A stretch of 64,000 bases of DNA from Norana najaformis. Taxonomy: Eukaryota > Annelida > Clitellata > Crassiclitellata > Hormogastridae. Of the stretch, positions 21,151-32,379 are shown piece by piece. Numbering within the stretch: position 1 is the first letter of the stretch; every line of letters begins with the position of its first letter. Position numbers and translations under genes: made by a program. The stretch spans positions 12,715,806 to 12,779,805 of the forward strand of contig OZ029921.1 in NCBI GenBank assembly GCA_964023275.1, read 5' to 3'. The notes under the pieces were generated by a model. That model ran no database searches. It was not told where the DNA came from and was given only the letters and a program-made list of their open reading frames with translations.

Positions 21151-21360
21151 CTAGGGCGTCAATGTGAATGTGAATATGAACTTAATTCTTTATTAATAAG
21201 TAGTATGGGTCAGAATCTAAACCTAATCCTAAACCCTAAACCTAACCCATTTTGCGGTCTTTTTATCGTCATGTGCAACCACATTCAGAAACATTTACAG
21301 TGGCTCAAAGTCAGGAAAATGACTGTTTGGATCTATTATTTTGTCACCGAACAAAATGAT

Positions 21361-21396
21361 GCTGTTACACGAACAGTTTTCTGTTCGTGTAACAGC
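21361..21396. repeat. Perfect hairpin, 16-bp stem and TTTT loop
   Basis: GCTGTTACACGAACAG, four T, then the exact reverse complement. It lies near the middle of the 21.03-21.59 kb block with inverted ends. No coding context. It may be the core of a small palindromic element. Confidence 0.9.
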
Positions 21397-21659
21397 TTTC
21401 TTTGCAGTTTGTAACTCTTTAATTTCAAACAAAAAGTTCATTCCAACAGAAAATTTTAGATTCTATGTCTGCAGCCATTTAGACTGTTTATAATAATCAT
21501 GTGAGAGTCTGCGAGATCTCACGCACTTGAGGCTTCCTAGTCCGTGCAACTACAGGGCCTCCTTGAGGTCCCCTAGTCACTTCGTTTAGATTAATGTTTA
21601 TTTAGCTTCCTGTGTGATTCCATTTTACTATCAAACTTATTTAATTTGTAATTTGCAAC

Positions 21660-23275
21660 TTCTGTATTGCTGGTTTGTAATGCACAGGGCATCAACTGAT
21701 GGTTCACCAAAGTCTAGCTGCTGTCATGTCAGTGCCCAGAAAAGTGAGTCTGCTGAAACTGAAAGCCGATGGGGATGAAAAAGATAAGTTGACACCGAAA
21801 TGACACAAAGACAGCAGAATGAACAAATGCAGGAAGAGAGTTCCAAAATGGCCAAATATTCCAAAATTAATGTCCAGCAATTGAAAAAGCTTGTCTAACA
21901 AGAACGGTTCTAGTTTTTGGCATGATGAGAGAAAGATAATCTGATGACCTGATTGAATAATTATAGATCTGGGGAATGAGAACTGACTGATCTTAAGTAT
22001 TGTGGTTGGCCAGAGTTCATTGTTTTATAAACTGTAAGCCCCAGTTTGAAACAAATCCTTTGTTGAATAGGAGACAATGCAAAGATGTAAGCACTGGGAT
22101 TACATGCTCTCATTTGGGCATAACAGTTATGGCTCTAGCCAAAGAGGTCTGAACTCTGGTGTTTCTGCATGTTTGACTTTGTGATACCAGTAAGAAGTGA
22201 GTTACAGTAATCAGGGTGACTGGAGACCAGTACATTTGCCAGAAAAATCTTTGAGGACACGTAGACAAAATGCTTAATTTTGAATATGTCACAAATACTC
22301 ATTTATGGTGACTTACAAAAACCATATACGTAGTTGGTGAGAGACACAGTAGAATAAAAAACAATGCACAAGTTATGAGCAATATCAGTCAACTGAACAA
22401 GTAACCCACACAATTTTTAAAAATGCTTAAGCCATTCAAACTTTTTGAATTGTTGTGGAGTGCTCAGAAGTGGAAATTCACTTTTTTGATGGGTTAAGGA
22501 GTTTATTAGCTGTCATCCAAGACTGCATCTCCTCAAAGGCATTAAACAGCAGTTGCACAGATGAGTGGCAAGACAGACTGCCAAACAAAATTGTAATTTA
22601 AGTATCACTGGCATAGACTGAGGATCAAGTGAATAAATTTCTAGTAATGTACCTAATGGTGTGGTGTATTTTGTAAACAAAAGAGGACCAAGCATGAAAC
22701 CCTTTGGGATGCCACATGTCAGCAAGTACTAGACAAATTACTATTTAAATACACTGATTGAGTACATGGGCTTAGATATGTAGCAAACCAATTCAGGGTG
22801 GTACCAGAAACCCCAGTCTAGTGCTGGAGGTGTTGCTACAAAAGAGAATGGTCCAAGGTGTCAAAAGCAGAAGACAAATCAAGAAGAACAACTTCTGTCA
22901 TCCTAACTTCTACCACAGTACACACGATGCCATTATGGACAGCAAGAAGGGCAGATCCTGTTGAATGAAAACATTCAGTATTCACTATGCAGAATGAAAT
23001 GGGGAGATTAGCAGGTTGGGAGATAGGTGAGTTTGCATATAATTCATAATTACCAGTTGAAGAATTTTAGATACAGAATTTATAAATGAAATAGGTCTGT
23101 AATTAAACAAGGCACCAAGGTTAAAGAGGTTTCTTTGGCATATGGTGAAATCCATCCATCCATTTCTGTATATGTTGTACTGTTGTCTTTGTCATACAGT
23201 TGCTCGATGTATTCTTTCCATCTGGCATGAGGAAAACAGGTGGAATGGATTCCTCATGCAGTGAGAAACTGATAA
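21660..23275 (-). mobile_element. LINE family A copy, antisense in the Onecut intron
   Basis: The family A tail is at 21665-21715. Proceeding upstream on the - strand the copy shows FQLLDINFGIFGH (ORF end), a thumb-region segment, LTCGIPKGFMLGPLLF (22725-22675, a decayed GVPQGSVLGPLL box) and further RT sequence to about 23260. It parallels the copy at 10325-11765 along its length but has many stops. Confidence 0.85.
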
Positions 23276-23279
23276 GTGA

Positions 23280-23930
23280 TTGTAATTGTAATCAGAAATT
23301 TGTATAGCACTACTTGAAGAGAAACTAATCAGGTGCTCTCTATGCTAGCCTTAACAATGCTAAATGTCATTAAAAACAGAACATTCGTCTGTTAGGAAAC
23401 ATTACTGGGATAACTAGAAGAGTCATCAGTGGCAAGCTCTTGCACACTCGCAGAGCCCTACCAACAGATACCCAACTAGAGTTGAAAGATGACAGCATGT
23501 TCAGGGTTCTCGAAACACGCAGCATCGAGGATGAGGAACAACAGTAGGCAATGTGATCTGCCACTGATTACTCTTGGTTGTCTCACAGTCCAGCAGTCCC
23601 TCGTAGATAGAAGATAATGCAGCATCCGGACATTCCTTGAACCATCAGATATGAACGGGACAGGCATTCATCACCTGCCTGCCAGTAGGTAGTTGATCCT
23701 TTCCATGATTGACAGTCGATGCTACTTCAAAGACTCTCTTTGCCCTACATCCACTGAATCCGAGGTTTCCCAGTGTAGACAGCACATGTAGGTCTGTAGG
23801 TCTGAGGCTTGACTATCCAGCTAGAATCTTGTCCCTTTCTGTAGGTGGACCAATCCAGTCTCAGAAGATCGTGATAACATGCTTGAGAAACAGTCTGAAA
23901 TGTAATAAATCCATGTTTTGAAACAAAAAA
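23280..23930 (-). mobile_element. LINE family B-like 3' end and adjoining unidentified sequence
   Basis: TGTAATTGTAATCAGAAATTTGTATAGCACTACTTGAAGAG at 23281-23322 resembles the 3' end at 37622-37665 (reverse complement). Beyond about 23350 the - strand has several short open frames without a motif I recognise, so only the first 70 bases are securely LINE. Confidence 0.45.
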
Positions 23931-23934
23931 TAAT

Positions 23935-24110
23935 TCCAACACACAGACTCTCATCTTAAATTCTTCATCTCCTGTCTTAGACTACTTTTAACCAACATCT
24001 TTTAGAGGTTTGCAAACATATCTTTTCCTCACCTAACAAAAGCTCTCCTTGACATCATACCTGCATCTTTTTAAAAGTGCTTTGATGTCCTAGGTACAAT
24101 TAATACATCA
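23935..24110 (+). mobile_element. LINE family A internal fragment, sense orientation
   Basis: CTTAAATTCTTCATCTCCTG and TCTTAGACTA at 23954-23985 match 3611-3640 in the + strand family A copy, and similarity continues to about 24110. It lacks both ends. Its position next to the antisense copy ending at 23275 suggests an inversion of one LINE during or after insertion. Confidence 0.7.
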
Positions 24111-24439
24111 ATGCGGATATGCACAGATTCAGATGAACACCGAATATGCACGTCTGTGGCCATGTTGGTCTCTGGCTGTCTTTTTGTCATTTTGATGGAT
24201 TATATTGTCTGAATGTGAAATTTTGCTTGAAAATTCTGGCAGTTTGGACTTTAACTGTTGCTGTGCTACTTTCATAGTTTTAAAAGGGAGTTGCCTGAGC
24301 TTAGACTGGAATTGCAGAGCCAGTTCACATAGTTGTTTGTGCTGGATATAACCATAAGCAAGATGCCAGGATATCAGTTTATTAAATCAGTTTGTTTTGT
24401 CAAGAGTGAAATCAAGCAGTTTTGTAATTTGGAGGTGGT

Positions 24440-25035
24440 GTAAATGGTAAGTCAAACCTTGCGAAAATGGCAATATGATCTGAAAGATCTCTCAGTGGGA
24501 GTAACTGAATGTAGGGATTGCACATCAGAATGAGTCAGCAGGACATCCAGAGTATGACCTTTGTTGTATGTTGGAAGGATAATGAGCTGTTTCATGTCAA
24601 ATTCTTCCAACATATCAGGAAATGCTGAAGAGCAGTGATTAGTTTCATCGACATGAATGTTCAAATCACCCATAATTATTTCAGAAGGGGATGAAATCAG
24701 GTATTCAAGCAATGACTGAAATTCACTCTATCAGACCTACAGAGGGATGGTGGCCGATAAATGTTCACAAGCAATACCTGCTTGTTGCCAGAAATAAGAA
24801 TAGCAGCCAGGACCTCAAATGAGTTGGGTGCTGGAATAGGTAAAATGAACCTTTGCAGTGGGAGATATGACCTAAAAAGAAAAGCAAATCCCCCACCTTT
24901 ACCAATGCACCAAGGCTCATTCAGGATTGAAAAGGCTGGGGGAATGACATCAGAAATGAATGCTGATATATCAATAAGTTGAAGCCAGGTCTAATTAAGA
25001 GCAATTATATGTAAGGAATGCTTACAAAAGAAACT
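24440..25035 (-). mobile_element. LINE apurinic-like endonuclease domain fragment
   Basis: The - strand carries, in order, N-TWLQLIDISAFISD (from about 25030), GKGGGFAFLFR, LLVNIYRPPS and IIMGDLNIHVDETNHCSSAF. These are the hallmarks of the endonuclease/exonuclease/phosphatase fold in CR1/L2-type ORF2: the xTWLx, GGGVxxLxR, xxxYRPP and GDxNIH boxes, where GDxNIH holds catalytic Asp and Asn. It is likely the 5' part of the neighbouring family A element. Confidence 0.85.
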
Positions 25036-25039
25036 ATGC

Positions 25040-26290
25040 ATAGCCATAACTTTCTTTCTAAGACAACAAATATTTAATTGACCAACATCCAGACTCTGAA
25101 TTTTAACTGATCCAGGATTTATTTCAGTATCTTCAGCCAAAACGAGTAATGGAAATATATACATAGTCAACCCGTAACATGTAGTTGAAGATGTTCTGAA
25201 TGAATTTGTATTAAACAGAGAATGGAAAATAATGTTAATAGTACACGCAGCAGCAGAACGTCTGACTGAAATGAAAGTGGCACAGGAACCAGCTAAAATG
25301 ATGGACCTGAACCAAGTTCAAAAGCAGACCAGGGTGCAGTGTCTCTGCCAGATTTGGCAAGGGGTAGTAACAGGAACAATGTACAATCTAAAAACCAATG
25401 TAATGGGGCTGCCATAATCAAGGTTACATGAATTGAAAGCACAAGGAAAAATGAACACAAGTGAACAGGCATGACTTACTGAAGTTCATGGGCAACTCAT
25501 GTATGTGGACAGCCAGTGTTAGTGTAGACCTTAAACCATGAATTATGGTTTGGTGTGGACCTTAAACCACATGCTGCAAAACACAACTACATGAGATCTA
25601 AGTGTTTGGTTGACCGACAGGTTGTATCGAACTTTGGTCTGTCTCTCCTGTCTGTTTCTTTTGCTGTTTGTCTGTCAGTTTTCGTCTTTCTCCCTGTCTC
25701 TTCCTGTCCTGTGTAGTTTATGTACAAGTATTTAAGCCTGAAGATCTGGTGAAATGGTTAGTGAAGATGTATAACTAAACATTTGTAGAAACTAAATTAA
25801 CACATTAGCTGAGTGTTATGTTCTATGACTTAGATGGGCTGTGTAATGTGGGTTATTTTAAATTTCAGAATTTTCACTTTCTGTTAATGCAAATAACAAA
25901 AATTGCTCAGTCTTTGTACAGGAATGCAATTTCAACTATCTGAACTGTTTTTCTTCAAACTTGACAAAAGAGATTATCCTGTTTCCTCCCAGATCCTGTT
26001 TTAGAAGCAGTTGGGTTGCTGACACCAAAGTACAATGAAACAATGCTCAATGGTTCTATGCTTTGAAGTTATAAATTTATATAAGAACTATGTATAGCTT
26101 ACACATCCTTGTACATAAACACCAGCTCTGAACCCTGGTATAGCAGCTCAGTTCCATAACAGATATATTGCATTGTCATTCATTTTGGTTAAGAACATTT
26201 TCATGATCAGAGGAATCTATCTGTACAGCATCTGTGCTCTGTCAAGGCCATCATTTATGTTGGACATTACATTATAGATTTTGAACTGCT
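25040..26290. other. Intronic stretch, mostly unassigned
   Basis: The first few hundred bases may be the 5' end of the antisense LINE above. The remainder shows no motif or repeat. A phrase ATGAATTATGGTTTGGTGTGGACCTTAAACCA is locally duplicated near 25530-25570. Confidence 0.3.
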
Positions 26291-26294
26291 CATT

Positions 26295-26400
26295 TACAAA
26301 ATTATTAATTAGCAACTTCTATGATGCATTGTCTCATGTGCAAGGCATCAGCCGATGGCACGCCAAGACCAAGTCTGTGAGAGAGATAGGGACATAGAAA
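26295..26400 (-). mobile_element. LINE family A 3' tail only
   Basis: The reverse complement matches the tails seen near 8780 and 53980 (GGTGTGCCATCAGTTGATTCC-type, then TGCAT...AGAAGTTGCTAATTAATAATT). No coding part. Confidence 0.7.
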
Positions 26401-26439
26401 TAGAGGAAAGAAGGCAGTAACGTAATTTATAATTTGAAA

Positions 26440-26830
26440 GTGCACATTTATATAGCACCTCTTCAAGAAAACTCATGAGAGAAGCTCCAGACCTGACAAT
26501 ACAAGACCGTAATCAAATATGCAACCACTGTCAAAATAGAGGCAGAGAAAGGACAAGAAGCTCATGTCACAGGTTGTGTGGCAGCCTGATCCAGAATGAG
26601 GGCCAATCTCGGTTAAGCTTCCATGCTACATTCTGGAAGTATAGGATGGGGAACAACCAGATCACACTGTGTTGCAAAGTGAAGAGATCTGCAGAAAAGG
26701 TACCAATGACACTAAAGTACAACGAGATGGAGAACAACTGGCCTGGCAGTTATGCATCAGCATATGGATCTTAACCTTAATGAGTCTTTGCATGGGCAAC
26801 CAATGCAGCTCATTCTGCATGTTGTTAGGT
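26440..26830 (-). mobile_element. LINE family B 3' fragment
   Basis: Starts with the family B end (GTGCACATTTATATAGCACCTCTTCAAGAAAA, reverse complement of the tail) and continues into decayed sequence parallel to 18295-18500 and 37625-37960. Confidence 0.6.
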
Positions 26831-27044
26831 GTTCCAACAAATTAGATAAGCTGTAGCATTTAAAGTGGCAAGAAATTGATTGAAATTGATTAATGCAATT
26901 AATTCAGCTTTGGTTCCTTTTCTTCCAGTGAGTCACAAGTGGATCTTTTCCTGCATGAAATTAAATATGTGGCCAAACTTTAGAATTTTGCTGTTGAGCT
27001 ATTAGCACTGAGGACTGATTGCTAATGTGGGAAAGAGTGACCCA

Positions 27045-29680
27045 TATGAAGATGGCATTGCTACCTTTGAGGCTCTATGCCTTAGCATTGCCACTACACA
27101 TGGTTCTGTTACTGTTTTAGCCGTCTACCGACCTGGCTCTACAGCTCTTACCAGTACATTTTTTGAAGAGTTTGCCTCTGTTCTTGAAAGCATTGCCACT
27201 AGAAATAGTCAGCTTGTCATCCTTGGGGACTTCAATATTCACCTTGAGAAACCGTCTCTTCCTTCCACGGAGTGTCTTCTTGATTTAATGAATCAATTTG
27301 GCCTGTATCAACATATTAAAGAACCTACACATCTTCACGGAGGCATCTTGGACTTAGTTATTACTTGTGATGACTGCTCTCTTCACGACATCCGAATTCA
27401 TCCTCCTGTCGCTTCGGATCATGCATTGATCGAATTCGGACTTCCTCATCTTCATCTGCTCCCTATTCACATGTTACGTCATATACGAGGATGGAGATCA
27501 TTGAATCGGCAGGAGTTTGCAGAGGCCCTCCGCAGCACTCCTCTTTGTGCTGATCCCCATACACATGATGCCTTGTCGATTGATGAACTATTCAACTTAT
27601 ATTCGACTACTATGACTGATCTCTTGGATAAGTTACTTCCTCCGCGGTTCGTCATATCCAGGCATCGTCCTCTCGCTGTCTGGTTCGATGGTGACTGTCG
27701 TCGACTTCACAGGTGGACGCGTTGTTTCGAGCGATGTTTCCGTCGTACAAGGAATGGATCGCTCAACTGAGATCTCTCCATAGAATATACCGACAGAAAG
27801 AAGCTGAATACTGGGAGATGAAAGTCACCCATCACGAAAAGGACCCAAAGCGTCTATGGTCATCTATTTCGGGTCTATTGGGTCGCTCTTCTCGTTCGTC
27901 TGGTACGCCGTCATTCACTGCTAGTGACTTTCTTACCTTCCAAACCAAGAAGATTCAGGGTCATTGTGCAGCTACTGTGGGGTCTTCGCCTCCGCAGTTC
28001 TCCATTACTGGATCCGTCTTCGATGCCTTTCGTCCGATAATGGAGTCGGAGCTATGCCAGATTATTCAGTTATCTAATACCAAGTCATGTGAACTTGATC
28101 CTCTTCCTCCATTTGTAATTTTGGACATCTTAGATGTTTTATCACCATATCTATTGTACATATTTAATAGATCTCTTCTGGAGGGGCATCTCCCTGAATC
28201 ACAAAAGCGGGCTATCATTTTCCCATCTCTTAGAAAACCTAATCTTGATCCTAATGACCTTCATAATTATTGCCCTATTTCTAATCTCTCTTTTGTCTCC
28301 AAAACTCTTGAGAGACTTGTTTCACTTCAACTGTTACCCTATCTTGAAGATTCAGGACTTATGCCTCCTGGTCAGTCTGGTTTTAGGTGTCATCACTCTA
28401 CTGAATCTGTTCTTTTGTCCCTCCTTTCGGACATTTATTCAGCCATTGATCAGTCTCACATTACCCTCCTTGCACTCTATGATGTCTCCGCTGCCTTTGA
28501 CACAGTTGATCATAATATTTTGTTATGCCGTCTTGAGCTATCTTTTGGCCTCCATGGTACTCCTCTTCACTGGTTTCATTCTTACCTTAGCGGTCGAACA
28601 CAGATGGTTATTCTTGGGGACTCCTGTACATCCTGGGTTAAAGTTGATATTGGTGTTCCCCAGGGCTCGGTCCTTGGTCCTCTTTTATACATTTTGTATA
28701 CTGCTGATATCCCTTCCCTCTTTACTAAACACTTGGCTGTTGGTCATTTGTACGCTGATGATGTCTGGGCTTTTGTTCAGGGACCTCCATCTGCACAGCT
28801 TGCTCTTGTTGGTAAGATTGATGCCCTGACTCACGATTTTCAACATTGGATGTCCTGCAATTGTCTTCGCTTTAATCCTGCTAAGACTCAGTTGATCTGG
28901 TTTGGTTCTAAATACCATCTCGCTCAGATTGACTACTCTTGTTTATCTGAAGCTTTCCATATTTTATGTTTTCGTCTAGTGTTCGTAACCTGGGCGTTAT
29001 ACTTGACTGTAACCTTACCTTTGCAAACCATGTCTGTAGTTTGACTCGGTCTTGTTACTACCAATTAAGGCGCTTAAGAGTTGTTTGTCGTTCTGTTTTT
29101 TCCTCTGTCTTTACTACTATGATTCATGCCATGTTATGTGGTCGCATTGACTACTGCAACTCTGTACTTGCTGGTTTGCCTAAGTATCGACTGTCTTCCC
29201 TTCAATCAGTACTAAATTCTACGGCCAGGTTAATATCACGTCTTCCTTGTTTCTCTCATATCTCTGATTACATCATTCAGCAACTTCATTGGCTCCCTAT
29301 CTAATCTCGTATTCAGTTTAAACTATTATCACTGGTAATAAGAGCCCGCATGGGCCAGGCTCCAAAATATCTTTGTGATCTTATTCGGCCTCCACACTCT
29401 AGTACCTCATCCCGCCCTTTACGTTCTTTAGATTGTATGGATCTATTTGTTCCTTGTGTTAAGTCCTCTCTTGCTCAGCAGAGGGCTTTTGCTGTTGTTG
29501 GCGCATCTCTCTGTAATGAACTTCCGCTATCGCTTTATGCTAGGGTCACTGTTGTTAATAGAGCTCAGTCAGCTCGTTGTTTAAAGACGTTCTTATTTCC
29601 CAGGGGCTCTCGCTGGAAGCGCCTCTGAGTAGTTTGTTCTGTAAGAAGCGCTATATAAGTTATCAAATACAATACAATGA
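27045..29680 (+). mobile_element. Nearly complete CR1/L2-group LINE ORF2: endonuclease plus reverse transcriptase
   Basis: Frame 1 (27045-27770) encodes the endonuclease: LAVYRPGS, VILGDFNIHLEKPS, LDLVIT and VASDHALIEF (the SDH box). After a frameshift near 27765, frame 2 (27713-29044) encodes the RT: LPESQKRAIIFP, ISNLSFVSKTLERLV, SGFRCHHSTESVLLSLLSDI, LLALYDVSAAFDTVDHNILL (motif A), GVPQGSVLGPLLYILYTADI (motif B), GHLYADDVWAFVQ (motif C, intact YADD) and LRFNPAKTQLIWFGS. A second shift leads to 28966-29304 (NLGVILDCNLTFANHVCS, DYCNSVLAGLPKYRLSSLQS, LHWLPI), a stop at 29302, then the C-terminus to 29628. The 3' end TAAGAAGCGCTATATAAGTT with ACAAT repeats fits CR1/L2 tails. It is the youngest-looking LINE here, 5' truncated within or just before the endonuclease, and the only long one in the Onecut sense direction. 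Confidence 0.95.
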
Positions 29681-29689
29681 TCAACCATG

Positions 29690-30280
29690 GTGCATTTGAA
29701 TGCATACATCAGGGTTGTAGCAGTTTTTGCATTGACTGTTGTGTAGTGCAGATTGATGTAGATCATACAAGCATGTCTGATGTACAGTCTTAACTTGGAG
29801 AAGCCAATTTCTGGTCTAGTGTCACACCCAGGTTATGCACAGAAGTGGAGAGAGACTTTAGGAAGGCAGAAATACAGGCTAGGGAAATACATCTTTTGGA
29901 TTTTCTTGTGGCTAACAAGCCAAATCTGTTTTTTGCAAAATTCAGTCATAGGTAGTGGGATGACATACAGGCAACATCCAAGGGACATACCTAAATGCTG
30001 TGGCATCTGAAGTGTATCAAACATTTCCTTTACAAAGAGAAAAATGCCTTTGAAGTCAAGTAACTTTGGCCAAGCCACACTGGTAGGAGCAGACAGAGCA
30101 TGTGCCATTGAATAAAGACTGTCACTTATTATGTTAAGCAGCAAAGCAGCATTTGCGTATGTGAGCCGAGAGAACTTGGTATAATTTGGTTAGTGACATA
30201 CATATATTACGTTCTTGTGCAGGGCGAATGTCAGCCTATGCAAATCAGAATCCGAGTGGTCGAGTTATGGAACTTGGAAA
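29690..30280. other. Intronic stretch, no feature recognised
   Basis: Short open frames on both strands overlap (29780-30144) but show no known family. Confidence 0.35.
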
Positions 30281-30282
30281 TA

Positions 30283-30865
30283 CAGTGCGGACTCGTTAAC
30301 GCGAAAAAGTGGGGTGACACGCCCTTTGAAAGCGCATGTAAACCAGTTCGCGCTTTACCCGGGACAGTGTTGAAATATATCGCCTCTGCTACTCGGTTGC
30401 CTACACTCCCCTATCCCACGCTGTTGCCTCCAGCCAAGCTCCTCCGCACGGGAGGCACGTCTGTACTCAGCTGGCCACCCAGCCAGCCAACCTCTCTGTG
30501 GTCGCGCCGGTCAGGCCATACCTGCCTTGTTCTGCCGATTCCCCCTCCTAACCGGTTAAAACCAGTTCCAGCCAGGCTTCCTTGTCCATCCCTCCTGCTC
30601 TAATTAGCTCCCTCCTGCGGTTGAGTCACAGGCCCATTTATTTAGAAGACACCCTCCCGCCTGTACGACTAATGCCAAGTTCAGGAATTAATGGAATGTA
30701 ACAGCTGCCAGAGTACGTCTCTGCCGTTTTAATTAGCCTTATTCCCGGTAGCAAAACGCGTTAACCGATAAGACGTGTTAAGTCAATAGCTTTGGGGGAC
30801 ATACAACCACTTCGCATTATGCGGAATCGTGGGTAAACCGGGTGCGCGTTAACGCGTCCTCACTG
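30283..30865. mobile_element. Tigger/pogo-like MITE (Tc1/mariner superfamily)
   Basis: The left end CAGTGCGGACTCGTTAACGCG and the reverse complement of the right end CAGTGAGGACGCGTTAACGCG are near-identical inverted repeats. Both are flanked by TA (30281-30282 and 30866-30867), the mariner target duplication. The sequence of the ends (CAGTG...CTCGTTAACGCG) is typical of Tigger/pogo families. At 583 bp without a transposase frame it is a non-autonomous derivative. The interior is GC-rich (CCTCCTGC, CCAGCC tracts). Confidence 0.85.
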
Positions 30866-31217
30866 TATGTGCAGTATGTAACCCGTTTAACCCTATCGAG
30901 TCTGAATTATTTTAAAGTCCAGCCTGTAAAGTCCAGTTTAATTTTACGTCATGGCGTCAAAAGTCTGAATTTTTTTGTTATTTTATTTTAACCGATAAGA
31001 CGTGTTAAGTCAATAGCTTTGGGGGACATACAACCACTTCGCGTTATGCGGAATCGTGGGTAAACCGGGTGCGCGTTAACGCGTCCGCACTGTATGTACA
31101 GTGTGTAACCCGTTTAATACTATCGAGTCTGAATTATTTTAAAGTCCAGCCTGTAAAGTCAAGTTTAATTTTACGTCATGGCGTCAAAAGTCTGAATTTT
31201 TTTGTTATTTTATTTTA
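30761..31217 (+). repeat. 227-bp tandem duplication bounded by TTAA
   Basis: Two copies, 30761-30987 and 30988-31214, about 97% alike by eye; TTAA occurs at 30761, 30988 and 31215 exactly one period apart. Each copy contains the right end of the Tigger-like MITE and a block starting CTATCGAGTCTGAATTATTT. The second right end reads CCGCACTG and is the better match to the left MITE end. Confidence 0.9.
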
Positions 31218-31219
31218 AT

Positions 31220-32370
31220 TTTTTTAATTTTTGAATTATTTTACGTTTTTGCAAGAAATCTTCAGAATTTTGTAAAGGTCACTACTCAGTCTCTAGCAAA
31301 GATAGAAAGATGCTTCTTACATCAAAATTTTCATAAATGTGTCCTATTTCTTGTGGGCATATTGGTTTTGTAAAATAACAAAGTGGGGTGCCTACCATCA
31401 CCCTGTAACTAAAAGCACCCAAAGTTTTTCATTTGGACAAGAATGTTGTGTGGTGAAGTTTTAAAAATTAAAAAATAATGAAAACTGCCTTATTCACAAT
31501 TAAGTCCTGAATAAAATGCTGCAAAATATTTTAAAATCGGATAATAATTGGTCCCACAAACCCCTAAACAGATCAAACCCCTGAAGGTCCAATGCGTAAA
31601 CTTTTCAATGATGACGTCTTATTTATTATTATTATTATTACGAAAATTTGTAACGCGCGCAGTCACACCGAAATGCGAATTGGAGGCGCGGATTTTTATT
31701 ATTTGTGCAGTGGCAGTTCTGTAAAATTTTAAACTAAATTTATAATTTCCACAGGGGTTTCTTAATAATGGAATAAAGGATAACAATAACAAGCATCCAA
31801 GGTGGCAATAATTTTTATTGATAAAACTAAGAAGACTACTATTAAAGTTGAGGACGACATCATGGCTGCTGTGGCAAAGGTTCTGTTAGTGACAGTAGTC
31901 TAATGGTTAAGTTTGGTGATGTACTACTGGTTCATTAATAATGTAGGAGCAACTATTTGTGATTTTTTCCTTTTGTATAGTATTAGTATTATTAATGTAG
32001 GAGCAACTATTCATAGGCTTCCGGTGCATCTTTGATTTCCTTCAGAACAATAGGTGGTTCTGAAAAGAACTGTTTTAAGTTCAGGTTGTCGAGGCTGGTG
32101 ACGATTTCTTCAGCTCTGACCATGCTTGAGCCAAATAGTCAAGCACCCCACTCTAAGCATTTCCCCGTAATCTTTCGAAACAAGAAGAATAGTCCTGCTC
32201 TGCTTAATGAATATCTTATTTACCTACTGATAAATGTAGACCATAATGCCCTCTACTGAAGATCAGGTGCACAACATGAGACTACCCAGGAAGAGGCCAA
32301 CTTTCTTACTTAGTTAATGCCTATGGATAAATTATGGATTGAAATCATAATTTTGTTATGTCATTTGAAG
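31220..32370. other. AT-rich intronic stretch
   Basis: Contains a short (ATT)n run near 31621 and no gene. If the piggyBac element below has its left end near 30887 or 31115, this would be its internal non-coding sequence. Confidence 0.35.
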
Positions 32371-32379
32371 TTGTATTCT

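Noticed and set aside
21224-21250. Telomere-like CCTAA/CCCTAA words
   Set aside because: Only a few imperfect units; more likely part of the surrounding small element than an interstitial telomere.
24761-24982. Open frame on the + strand
   Set aside because: Its complement encodes the LINE endonuclease boxes, so this strand is the shadow.
26475-26774. 99-codon + strand open frame
   Set aside because: It lies antisense within a LINE family B 3' fragment and has no domain.
28134-28829. 231-codon open frame overlapping the LINE at 27-29.7 kb
   Set aside because: Off-frame translation of the RT ORF, Leu-rich without domain; the true frame carries motifs A to C.
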